From CAYZJV01 sp049310885 (GTDB lineage Bacteria; Spirochaetota; Spirochaetia; Sphaerochaetales; Sphaerochaetaceae): a DNA stretch of 64,000 nt. The stretch covers positions 372,001-436,000 of the forward strand of contig NZ_JBMDYO010000002.1 of NCBI RefSeq assembly GCF_049310885.1, given 5' to 3'. The translations under genes were made by a program, and so were the position numbers. The notes beneath the pieces are model-generated. The model did no database searches. It had not been told where the DNA came from and worked only from the letters and a program-made list of their open reading frames with translations. Below, in pieces: positions 9,181 to 16,864 of the stretch; within the stretch, counting starts at the first letter, position 1; every line of letters starts with the position of its first letter.

Positions 9181-10590
9181 CTATCCTTCTCTATCCGTAA
9201 CACTATATAATGTACCGTGATTTCGGGCAAGTGGAGCACTCAGGCAACGCACGGCCACACGATCTTTACCCCCATAGGCTCCCCCTAGGACGGCAAAAAT
9301 ACCTTTGGCATCCTCGAGTACCGGAATTCGCCATCGCTGCTCCGGCGCGATATGCCAATCGGAAAACAATGAGACTACCTTCTTGGTACCCTCTACAAGG
9401 CGGATGGCATCTCCGCTTTGGTATGAACGCACTAAAACCGGAGGAGTGAGGCTTTCGGATGCAATCCTTGCCCTCTTTTCTACCGGTACTATTGCCGCAG
9501 GCTCACCACCGACAAGCAAACGATAGGTGCCGTCAAGTTCGATACAGTCTGAATATACGCACGATACATAGCCTTCGGCTAGTGCAGGTTCCTCGATTTG
9601 CCACACTAGGGAGTCATTTTTCCGGACTAATATAGTACCACTCACAGACATTCGTTGGCTCTCTTCCCATCCAGCAGAAATTTTATTATAGATAAGCTGC
9701 ACATTGCGGTACGGCAGACGCATCCCTTCAGGAAGTCCGAGAAGATTCCACCCATGATAGAGCACCCGCTCAACAACTATGGGAGAGGCCTTCTCCAAAA
9801 CAGAAAGTTTCAACGAGACTGTATCGTCTGTTTCCCTTACAGACTCTGCTATTGCAGTGTCTATTTGATCCTGTAAAGCATCCATCACGAAAGAACAACG
9901 ATTCGCTACCTGATCTAGAGCTTGCCGGTACTGGGGAAACAGACGGGCAAACACCGGTATCAACTCATGACGGATACGGTTACGCAGATACCGTGTATCG
10001 CTATTGGTGGAATCCTCGGTCCATGTGAGGCCAGAAGCCTTCACCACGCCTTCGATATCTTCCCTTGTCAGTTGTAATAATGGTCTGATCAGAACACCTT
10101 GGCGCTTTGCAATACCCTGTAATGCTGTTGGGGAGGAGCCCTGCATGAGGCGCATAAGGATCGTCTCGCTCTGGTCATCCAAGGTATGGGCTGTAGCAAT
10201 GTAGTCGAAACCCAGTTCCTGCCGCTTGTTCTCTAAAATATCGTAGCGCAAGACTCTGGCTGCCTCTTCAATACCATTACCTCTGACTTTTGCCAGTTGG
10301 GCTACCTGGTCCGCTTCCAATCTGACGATCGAAAAAGGAATCGACAAAGCAGCACAGTTCGAAGTATTCAGCTTTTCCTCTATGATCAGTTCTTCTTCGC
10401 TGCGCAATCTATGGTTCACATAGAGAGCGTGAAGGTGCTCTTTCGGCAAGAGACGGGATAGGAGGATCAGAAGGGCAAGTGAGTCGGCACCTCCACTGAA
10501 GGCCACCAGAACCCTGCTTTCGCGATCGATAGCCTGCTCTTCGAAGAAGTGACGTACTTCAACCAGCGCCATTTCGCTTGTTGTAGACAC
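9181..10590 (-). CDS. tilS: tRNA(Ile)-lysidine synthetase
   Basis: 469 residues. Modifies C34 of the CAU-anticodon tRNA-Ile to lysidine. The PP-loop is VLVAFSGGADSLALL near residue 28. The family motifs ARVLRYDILE, IATAHTLDDQSETILMRL and IRPLL are visible, as is EDSTNSDTRYLRNRIRHELIP. The start codon is GTG, with an excellent GAGGAGGT 5 bases before it. The gene overlaps the end of pth by 32 bases, suggesting translational coupling. Confidence 0.95.
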   Translation of the reverse strand: MSTTSEMALVEVRHFFEEQAIDRESRVLVAFSGGADSLALLILLSRLLPKEHLHALYVNHRLRSEEELIIEEKLNTSNCAALSIPFSIVRLEADQVAQLAKVRGNGIEEAARVLRYDILENKRQELGFDYIATAHTLDDQSETILMRLMQGSSPTALQGIAKRQGVLIRPLLQLTREDIEGVVKASGLTWTEDSTNSDTRYLRNRIRHELIPVFARLFPQYRQALDQVANRCSFVMDALQDQIDTAIAESVRETDDTVSLKLSVLEKASPIVVERVLYHGWNLLGLPEGMRLPYRNVQLIYNKISAGWEESQRMSVSGTILVRKNDSLVWQIEEPALAEGYVSCVYSDCIELDGTYRLLVGGEPAAIVPVEKRARIASESLTPPVLVRSYQSGDAIRLVEGTKKVVSLFSDWHIAPEQRWRIPVLEDAKGIFAVLGGAYGGKDRVAVRCLSAPLARNHGTLYSVTDREG

Positions 10591-11143
10591 GCGAGACCTC
10601 CTCTACCGTCTGCCCGTTACAGAGACGTATTGCTGCATCAGCTGCTTTTCGGATTCCCGATTCGAGAGCATCGCTCTCACTAGGATCCTCAGGTACACCA
10701 AGAACATGGTCTATTACTGTAGTGGGGGCTTGAGGCCTACCGATACCCACATAGATGCGGATGAAGTCGGCACTACCAAGATGCTTGATAAGAGACTTCA
10801 GACCATTGTGTCCAGCCGAACTGCCTCCTTTTCGAATCCGTATAGTCCCGGGTGGGAGATCAAGGTTATCGCAGATGACTAGCAGATCTTCTACCGAATA
10901 CTTGTTTGGAATGAAATGGTGAACGATCTCGCCAGATCTGTTCATGAAGGTGAGCGGTTGGACCAACAATGAGACCGCCCCATCACCAGCGGTCATGAGA
11001 CATTGTTTGTAGAGACGTAAACAGCGCCTCCTCATCTTGCGATGAAGAAACGCTGTCATACTATCGAGGGCATCAAACCCCACATTGTGTCTGCTATGAG
11101 CATAGCGGGAACCGGGGTTCCCAAGCCCAAATACAAGTGGCAG
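10559..11143 (-). CDS. pth: Peptidyl-tRNA hydrolase, apparent CTG start
   Basis: 194 residues if translated from CTG at 11143. Releases tRNA from stalled peptidyl-tRNA. Reading from CTG gives the canonical N-terminus (M)PLVFGLGNPG..Y..SRHNVGF, with the conserved Asn9 and His19. QPLTFMNRSGE, DDL-type block CDNLDLPPG and the Asp block DFIRIYVGIGRP follow. There is no in-frame ATG or TTG before this block. The first internal GTG (11083) would remove the catalytic Asn and His, so it cannot be the true start. AAGGAGG lies 5 bases before CTG; the preceding in-frame ATC is too close to it. The gene follows rplY by 23 bases. Confidence 0.9.
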   Translation of the reverse strand: MPLVFGLGNPGSRYAHSRHNVGFDALDSMTAFLHRKMRRRCLRLYKQCLMTAGDGAVSLLVQPLTFMNRSGEIVHHFIPNKYSVEDLLVICDNLDLPPGTIRIRKGGSSAGHNGLKSLIKHLGSADFIRIYVGIGRPQAPTTVIDHVLGVPEDPSESDALESGIRKAADAAIRLCNGQTVEEVSRVYNKRNGAG

Positions 11144-11166
11144 GATCGCCTCCTTCTCTCGGAAAA

Positions 11167-11799
11167 CTATTCTTCGGATTCTTCCTCGGAAGCCTCTCCG
11201 ACAAGCTCTGCACCCTCTTCCTCTTCTTCATCGGAAACGGTGATGACCTCCTTGACACCCTTGACGGATGCAATAGTGGTCTCTTCCGGAAGCAGGAACT
11301 TGACACCTTCAGGAGCAACCAAGGCACCCAAGTGAACACTCTCGTTCAAGTTGAGGTGCGATACATCGACTTCGATGTGCTCTGGAAGATCCTTGGGAAG
11401 ACATTCGACTTCCAACTCATGGGTTACCTGCTCGAGAACACCACCAAACTTGGCACCTTCGGGAGTTCCATGGAGAACGACAGGAACGTTAGCCCTAAGG
11501 GTTTCACCCTTGGTGACTTCAAAGAAGTCTACATGGTGGACAGTTCCACGCATGACATTCTCTTGGTAATCCTTCATCAATACATGATAATTCTTGCGGC
11601 CAATCTTGATGGTGAGCATCGTGGCTTCGGAGAAGTGCCGCATCTTATTCTGGAAATCCTTCGCATCGAGTGTGATGTGAACGGGGTCCTTCTTACCGTA
11701 GATGACGGCAGGGATACGACCCGTGGCCAGCACTCTTCTGGAACCAGCTGATCCAAAATCTTCCTTCCTCAGTATGCCGGTCAAATTCGTGTCTTTCAT
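11167..11799 (-). CDS. rplY: 50S ribosomal protein L25, Ctc form
   Basis: 210 residues, the long CTC/TL5 form. Binds 5S rRNA. The N-terminal L25 domain includes RKEDFGSAGSRRVLATGRIP and AVIYG. The C-terminal beta domain includes VPVVLHGTPEGAKFGGVLEQ. The tail after residue ~185 is very acidic (DEEEEEGAELVGEASEEESE), typical of the long form. AAGGAG precedes the ATG. It sits directly after tRNA-Gln, and the two are probably cotranscribed. Confidence 0.95.
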   Translation of the reverse strand: MKDTNLTGILRKEDFGSAGSRRVLATGRIPAVIYGKKDPVHITLDAKDFQNKMRHFSEATMLTIKIGRKNYHVLMKDYQENVMRGTVHHVDFFEVTKGETLRANVPVVLHGTPEGAKFGGVLEQVTHELEVECLPKDLPEHIEVDVSHLNLNESVHLGALVAPEGVKFLLPEETTIASVKGVKEVITVSDEEEEEGAELVGEASEEESEE

Positions 11800-11824
11800 G
11801 AGAAACTCCTTGTACTTTCCTTAC

Positions 11825-11896
11825 CAGGGGCGGCAGGATTCGAACCTACGCATGCCGGCACCAAAAACCGGAGCCTTACCGCTTGGCTACACCCCT
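11825..11896 (-). tRNA. tRNA-Gln (anticodon TTG)
   Basis: 72 bases fold as a cloverleaf. Acceptor stem AGGGGTG/CGCCCCT, D stem GCC/GGC, anticodon stem CCGGT/GCCGG with loop TTTTGGT, T arm GTAGG-TTCGAAT-CCTGC, discriminator G. The anticodon TTG reads CAA/CAG. CCA is not encoded, so a CCA-adding enzyme is needed. It lies between spoVG and rplY on the same strand. Confidence 0.95.
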
Positions 11897-11909
11897 ACGC
11901 CCACATATC

Positions 11910-11943
11910 AATGTATGGCAACGCCTTGACGTAGTACAAGGCG
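11910..11943 (-). promoter_or_regulatory. Possible promoter and hairpin ahead of tRNA-Gln
   Basis: TTGTAC, 18 bases, TACATT, with the tRNA 5' end 13 bases downstream. An inverted repeat CGCCTTG/CAAGGCG (11922-11943) overlaps the -35 side. This could instead be an mRNA hairpin after spoVG. Confidence 0.4.
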
Positions 11944-12008
11944 CCGCCCACAAAAATACAGGTTTTCTTCAGCTTTGTCCAGTGGGTTTGGCTAGAGAGA
12001 TACAGATT

Positions 12009-12305
12009 TCATTCAGAGACGCCTTCATCGTACGTCTCATCTGCTCCAGGAGGTGGTGCATCCTCGTACGCTTCAAGGATCGCATCTTGCATTACAGCCC
12101 TGAAATCGCTACTAATCGGATGTGCCACATCCTTGAATTCGCCACTCTTCGTCTTGCGACTCGGCATAGCGACGAAAAGCCCCGATTTACCATCGATAAC
12201 CTTGAGATTGTGGATGACAAATTGATTGTCGAACGTTATGGTCGCATACGCTCGCAATTTCCCCTCAGAAGTTATTTTACGAACCCTCACGTCGGTAATT
12301 TCCAT
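12009..12305 (-). CDS. spoVG: SpoVG family regulator
   Basis: 98 residues of a small DNA/RNA-binding regulator. Starts MEITDVRVRKI and carries GKLRAYATITFDNQFVIHNL and FVAMPSRKTKSGEFKDVAHP, all hallmark segments. In spirochaetes, which do not sporulate, SpoVG is a nucleic-acid-binding regulator. AAGGGG lies upstream of the ATG. It lies 21 bases downstream of ispE, as part of the conserved cluster. The tail is acidic. Confidence 0.95.
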   Translation of the reverse strand: MEITDVRVRKITSEGKLRAYATITFDNQFVIHNLKVIDGKSGLFVAMPSRKTKSGEFKDVAHPISSDFRAVMQDAILEAYEDAPPPGADETYDEGVSE

Positions 12306-12326
12306 GCGAATACCCCTTACGTTGTA

Positions 12327-13244
12327 TCATACTATGACGGTATCACCAGAATGACTACGATGCAAGCTTTTTATATCATAAATCGTCACATCGGAGACCA
12401 TTATTTCCAATTTTGTTCGGAGAGCCATCAAAATTTCCCTCTTTTCACTAACAATGGCATAGGCCGAACCGCTTCCGCTGAGCGTTCCAAAACATCCAGG
12501 ATACTCAGCCACCAGAGCATCCAGACGATCGTACCATGGACCAAGGTCTCCCATAACAGGACGGAAGTCGTTGGTAAAATGCCAATCCATTGGATCATTG
12601 GCATACATGGCAACCAGTTCATCCTTTGACAACAATTCAGAAGGAATACCGGTAGTATCACGATAGGCATCAAGATCGGAGAAAGCCTTCGCTGTAGAGA
12701 CCCCCTCGCCATGAGGCATAAGTACTAGCCCATACAAGTCATTCCTGTGGGTAAGCGGTGTGAGGTACTCTCCCCGTCCTTCAACACAGGCACCAGCCGA
12801 ATCTCCTAGGAAAAATGGTACATCACTTCCAATCCGAGCACCAATCTCCCTGAGGCGATTGGTATCCACAGGATATCCAAATGCCCGATTGAGCATCAGC
12901 AACACCGTTGCAGCATCGCTTGAACCACCACCTAGTCCTGCTTTGTGTGGAATCCTCTTTATACAGTCGATCTTCACATCACCGATTATTCCTGCTTCCT
13001 TCATGAAAAGTGAGGCAGCGAGTTCCATGGTATTGTTCGCTACCGCTTCCATACCATCCATATCGACTTTAATTGATACAAACGTTTGAGACTCAATACG
13101 GATGGCTATGCTATCGGCAAGATCGATCATCTGGAAAATACTGAGAAGGGAGTGGAATCCATCATCTCGTCTCTTTCCGATTGAGAGATGGAGATTTATC
13201 TTAGCAGGAGCCAGCGCCTTAATCTGCATGGGCTTGCTTACCAT
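12327..13244 (-). CDS. ispE: 4-diphosphocytidyl-2-C-methyl-D-erythritol kinase
   Basis: 305 residues, a GHMP kinase of the MEP isoprenoid pathway. N-terminal block LAPAKINLHLSIGKRRDDGFH, glycine-rich ATP loop PHKAGLGGGSSDAA, and C-terminal GTLSGSGSAYAIV are all present. The ATG at 13244 follows GAGG by 7 bases and overlaps the upstream glycosylase gene by 7 bases. Finding IspE means isoprenoids are made by the MEP route. Confidence 0.95.
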   Translation of the reverse strand: MVSKPMQIKALAPAKINLHLSIGKRRDDGFHSLLSIFQMIDLADSIAIRIESQTFVSIKVDMDGMEAVANNTMELAASLFMKEAGIIGDVKIDCIKRIPHKAGLGGGSSDAATVLLMLNRAFGYPVDTNRLREIGARIGSDVPFFLGDSAGACVEGRGEYLTPLTHRNDLYGLVLMPHGEGVSTAKAFSDLDAYRDTTGIPSELLSKDELVAMYANDPMDWHFTNDFRPVMGDLGPWYDRLDALVAEYPGCFGTLSGSGSAYAIVSEKREILMALRTKLEIMVSDVTIYDIKSLHRSHSGDTVIV

Positions 13245-13969
13245 ATGTTAGCCTCACGCAGTTGGACCTCCACTTTCTCTTGCCAGCCCCTGTTTGCCTG
13301 GGGATTGCCTGGACTGGGGTGAAGAATCGAGACCACCGGTAGCGTTAGGGAGAGACGATTCGCACTCCCCTGTAGCCGCTTCTGTGCGAATTTCCCCACC
13401 CCGACCAAAGCTTTTGGCATTAAAAGAGTGACCATATCGTCCAAATAGGCATCGCAAACTGCATCGAGAGCAACTCTTTCCGTCTTCGGCAACTTTTCAG
13501 GAACCACATTCTTACCCGTCTTTCCACCATCTACGAAGACTAAAGGGCAGTAGTTCATCACCGCATGACGTGAGAAAAAATTCTGTGCACTACCGAATCT
13601 AGTAGCCATAAGAGCCCACAGCCGTTTCCCGCTTACTTCACTCCTTTCGATTGAAAAACCGCGAATCGGTCGATTATCGTGCTCTTTTGGAGGTTTTTCC
13701 ACTACACCTGAAAGCCCCATCCAATCCCTTACCGCCTCAACCTCTCCAAAGGGGACTCCCGTCTGAGCCATCCCGAAAGGACCGGGATTCATTCCTAAAA
13801 AGAGAATATTGGGCTCTGGATGTACATACTGCCGAAGATACCGTTCATGAACATTCCATGCATAATCGAGAGGATTGTAGACAAAACCATCAAATGAAAA
13901 CAACAGAGAATCGACCTCTGCCGAGAAAGACCTCGTACGCTCAACTAGTTTGTCGGAAAAACCGATCAT
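13238..13969 (-). CDS. SMUG1-type single-strand-selective uracil-DNA glycosylase
   Basis: 243 residues. Removes uracil and oxidised pyrimidines from DNA. Motif I is ILFLGMNPGPFGMAQTGVPF, almost identical to the animal SMUG1 signature, and motif II is HPSPGNPQANRGW. The Asn in GMNPGPFG and the His of motif II are the active-site residues expected for the family. The start follows GGAGGAGG and overlaps gltS by 4 bases. SMUG1 is mainly a eukaryotic family with scattered bacterial members, so horizontal spread is plausible. Confidence 0.92.
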   Translation of the reverse strand: MIGFSDKLVERTRSFSAEVDSLLFSFDGFVYNPLDYAWNVHERYLRQYVHPEPNILFLGMNPGPFGMAQTGVPFGEVEAVRDWMGLSGVVEKPPKEHDNRPIRGFSIERSEVSGKRLWALMATRFGSAQNFFSRHAVMNYCPLVFVDGGKTGKNVVPEKLPKTERVALDAVCDAYLDDMVTLLMPKALVGVGKFAQKRLQGSANRLSLTLPVVSILHPSPGNPQANRGWQEKVEVQLREANIW

Positions 13970-15390
13970 GCCTCCTCCGTGTGGAAGAATTTGTTCAGAT
14001 TCGCAAACGAACGCTTTCTAGCCAATAGCAGGTAGGCGATGAAAGCTCCTATCATGTAAATTGCTGAGATACCAACAGCGAACCAGAAAAGCTCTGGGCG
14101 GTTTTTTGTGATACTGAAGGCTGGAAGATTGACACTGAGAATAATCGGAATGGCAAGAATGAATACAATACCCACCGAGTAGAGATAGTCTGTAGCGACA
14201 AGTGTTTCGAATTCGGGATCAACTACCCTCAATAGGGCCAATCCGGTGGGCAACGTTCCCGTAGCGGTTCCGTAGATAAGTAACATGCGGTAGAACTGAT
14301 GATCGTCATAGAGACGGGAACAGTAGGCCGGAAGGAGTACCAGCGTAATAAGAGCACCGGTGATCACCAGTGCCAAAATCGGGATCCAATATCCTTGTAC
14401 CGCAACCAGTGAGATTGCTCCCAAGGAGGCAGCCACGGTAAGATCGACCGACAGACCACTGATACGGTTACAGGTAGCATTGTCTATCGTAGTCTCAACC
14501 TTCACCAGTTTCATGAACATCTTCACAGCCAGGGCACAGAATGCACTGAATATGAAGTTGATTCCCCAGAGACTATCGGCGAGTTCGGAGCCTAGTGGTC
14601 CAATAAGTCCCAACAGCTTCGATAGTAGAGTCAAAAAACCCCAGCTGATCAGGTAGGTGAACATCACCAGTGCAATATGGTAGCTGAAGGTATCGAGCGA
14701 TTCGCCATCCGTACTAAGGTACGAGCCGACCGGACGCTCCGATTCAACCCTGCTGAAGAAGCCGGTGCGGATACTCTTTTTCTTAATCTTCTCCAAATAC
14801 TCTTTGCCGATCCAGCCTCGTTTGAGTCCTTGGTTAATCAGCACCACCCCGCCGAAAGATCCCAGCAGGAACCCGATTGCAGCCATCGTCAATCCGACCG
14901 AAGAGCCACCGGTGAATCCCATCGTCTCCCAAGTCGAACCTATGGAAAAGGCTTGTCCAGGCCCTAACTCGAAACCGAGTGCTAGAGTGAAACCGAACGC
15001 GGGAAAGAGATCAGGCTTTACTGTAGCAATGAGTAATGCCGTAACTACAAGTCCGAAGAAGCACTGTATGCCATACTGAGCGATTACTGCAGTCACATTC
15101 TGGGCTACTACCCTCTTGCCATTATGGTCATCCTTCCGTTTACCGGTGACCCTAAGCATCATCGCTATGAAGCTCAAATTGAGTAGATGGTAGACCAATT
15201 CACCCAGATAATCGCTTTGCAATCCCCACAGCGGGGCAACAAAGTTGTAGAACACCAGAAGGAGGATTCCCGCAATGATCGGAGCGGGAATGAGGAATCT
15301 CTGAAAAAACGAGATGCGGGCTCTCAACAGTGCAGCCACCAACAACGATAGAGAGATGATGCCGACATGGATGACATAATTCCAATTCAT
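13966..15390 (-). CDS. gltS: Sodium/glutamate symporter, GltS family
   Basis: 474 residues, about a dozen predicted membrane helices. Expected to import glutamate with sodium. The two inverted-repeat signature loops of the family are seen as GFELGPGQAFSIGSTWE and YGTATGTLPTGLALLR. The hydrophilic loop around residues 195-225 is longer than in the E. coli protein. AAGGAGG precedes the ATG. It overlaps plsC upstream and the glycosylase gene downstream by 4 bases each, so all three are probably translated from one mRNA. Confidence 0.88.
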   Translation of the reverse strand: MNWNYVIHVGIISLSLLVAALLRARISFFQRFLIPAPIIAGILLLVFYNFVAPLWGLQSDYLGELVYHLLNLSFIAMMLRVTGKRKDDHNGKRVVAQNVTAVIAQYGIQCFFGLVVTALLIATVKPDLFPAFGFTLALGFELGPGQAFSIGSTWETMGFTGGSSVGLTMAAIGFLLGSFGGVVLINQGLKRGWIGKEYLEKIKKKSIRTGFFSRVESERPVGSYLSTDGESLDTFSYHIALVMFTYLISWGFLTLLSKLLGLIGPLGSELADSLWGINFIFSAFCALAVKMFMKLVKVETTIDNATCNRISGLSVDLTVAASLGAISLVAVQGYWIPILALVITGALITLVLLPAYCSRLYDDHQFYRMLLIYGTATGTLPTGLALLRVVDPEFETLVATDYLYSVGIVFILAIPIILSVNLPAFSITKNRPELFWFAVGISAIYMIGAFIAYLLLARKRSFANLNKFFHTEEA

Positions 15391-16592
15391 AGGGATTCCT
15401 CCTTGGCCAAAAATCCGACCCGACCCTCTTTATAGGCACCGTAGAGTTCCACATACTTCAAGATAGAGCGGTCCTGGGAGACCCTGATCCGCCACAGTTG
15501 GTCATCGTGATAAAGTTCGACGGTGCTCTTGGCATTTACGATCATAGACTGGATATCGGTAAAATCAAATAGTAGAGTTTCGTTTGCCAAGCGAATGACC
15601 ATGCGATCGCTCTGGAGTGTCACGGTAAAGGATTTCGATAGTGTGACCAATTTCTTACCGACTCCTTTCTGGAGCAATACGCCGTCATCTGTGGGAAACA
15701 ACGGTGATCCCGAAGGAGCATCGTCAGCCAATCGGACAAGTAGTTCTCGCTCCCATCGATGCCACGCAGGAATACTATCGATTGCGTGGAAATCACCAGA
15801 AACCTGGTGGAGACGATCATAGGGATCGAGCTCTCCTTTCAGATCACAGGTACTGCAGCCAAAGCCTTTTCCTGAAGAAACAATAGTCGATTTTCCTTCG
15901 CACGATGGACACAGATAGAGGATCTTCTCCAATCCCTCAGCGAGATGGGGTGATTCGTAGGGTATCTGTTGCTTTCTTTGCCATTCTGTATGGCTGAAAG
16001 CCAATGCTTCGGAGAGCATACTATGCGCCTGGACAACACTCATACGTTTCAATTCATCCGGTTGGACCACATTCACCACTCTCAAGGTTATGGGACCTTT
16101 GCGACCATAACGGGCCCAACGAGGCCGTTGAGCATATCCGCCCTCGATATGCATGAGCACTACCGGAACATTGAACATCCTCACCAATTTGGCGGTAGCC
16201 TGGTCGAATCCGAGAGGCTCGCCATCCCACGTCCTCGTTCCCTCCGGAAACAGGCCGACGATCTCCCCTGCCTTGAAGGCTCCGGATATGTCGCGAATGG
16301 TCTGCAGATCGCTTCTTCCCTGTTGTTTGGCTATACCACCGATCCACTTGCCCAACATGAGTTTTAAAGCTTGGTTCTTGAACAGATACGCTCCTGCGAC
16401 CCAGCGTACATGAACCTTGAGTGATGAGGAGATGAAGAAGGGATCGTAGGTGTGAGTGTGGTTGGCTAGGATGAGATAGGGACCCTCTTTCGGCAGAAGG
16501 TCATATCCGGCGGTCTCTATATTATGGTACCAATTTAGCCATTTTCCGTATGTCGGACGGGCTATCCTGATGAAAAGCGGTGTTTTTGACAT
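15387..16592 (-). CDS. plsC: 1-acylglycerol-3-phosphate acyltransferase with zinc-ribbon C-terminus
   Basis: 401 residues. The N-terminal ~210 residues are an acyltransferase of the PlsC family: NHTHTYD (HX4D motif, His45 and Asp50) and FPEGTRT. It probably acylates lysophosphatidate at the membrane. The C-terminal ~190 residues are extra: two Cys pairs (CPSC and CSTC, about 27 residues apart) form a likely zinc ribbon, followed by a beta-rich region. The start at 16592 has AGAGGG 6 bases upstream; ten codons of in-frame extension lack a site. It is the first gene of the run towards lepA. Confidence 0.85.
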   Translation of the reverse strand: MSKTPLFIRIARPTYGKWLNWYHNIETAGYDLLPKEGPYLILANHTHTYDPFFISSSLKVHVRWVAGAYLFKNQALKLMLGKWIGGIAKQQGRSDLQTIRDISGAFKAGEIVGLFPEGTRTWDGEPLGFDQATAKLVRMFNVPVVLMHIEGGYAQRPRWARYGRKGPITLRVVNVVQPDELKRMSVVQAHSMLSEALAFSHTEWQRKQQIPYESPHLAEGLEKILYLCPSCEGKSTIVSSGKGFGCSTCDLKGELDPYDRLHQVSGDFHAIDSIPAWHRWERELLVRLADDAPSGSPLFPTDDGVLLQKGVGKKLVTLSKSFTVTLQSDRMVIRLANETLLFDFTDIQSMIVNAKSTVELYHDDQLWRIRVSQDRSILKYVELYGAYKEGRVGFLAKEESL

Positions 16593-16650
16593 TCGCAGCC
16601 CTCTTTGTATGGAATATAGCATAGCTTGGGAAAACGGGCAACAATATTAC

Positions 16651-16745
16651 CCTGGTGAAAACCCCACCTCACCACGTGGAGCAGCGAAACTAGGTATTCC
16701 AAAGGGCATTTGTGTGTTTCGTTGTGTTTCGTATTTCCACGTGGG
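16651..16745. repeat. Dispersed intergenic repeat family A, copy 1
   Basis: About 95 bases closely matching 45066-45160 in the same orientation. Shared order: CCTGG, GAAAA, CTCCAC-like, CACCACGT, GCGAAACT, ATTTGTGTGTTTCGT, GTGTTTCG, TTCCACGT. The outer CCACGT motifs are followed by GG in both places in this copy but by TA in both places in copy 2, so the two ends of each copy match each other. It lies between the divergent plsC and DUF1538 genes. Function unknown. Confidence 0.75.
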
Positions 16746-16864
16746 GCTGATAAAAAGGTAGTCCACTCCTACACTCATAGAGAGGAACCTAGGTTTGTTT
16801 CTTATGCTTGCTAGTAAACCATTTACCGGGTATGCTCAATGGACACCCCAAGGAGGTAGACGAG

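Noticed and set aside
11137..11751. A 204-codon frame opposite rplY.
   Set aside because: Shadow of a conserved ribosomal protein gene; no family similarity.
11883..12629. A 248-codon frame opposite spoVG and the end of ispE.
   Set aside because: Runs antisense across two recognised genes and the tRNA flank; no ribosome site or known domain.
16671..16745. Reading the two CCACGTGG motifs of repeat A copy 1 as a target-site duplication of an insertion.
   Set aside because: The flanking sequence outside them is also similar between the two copies, so they are part of the repeat.
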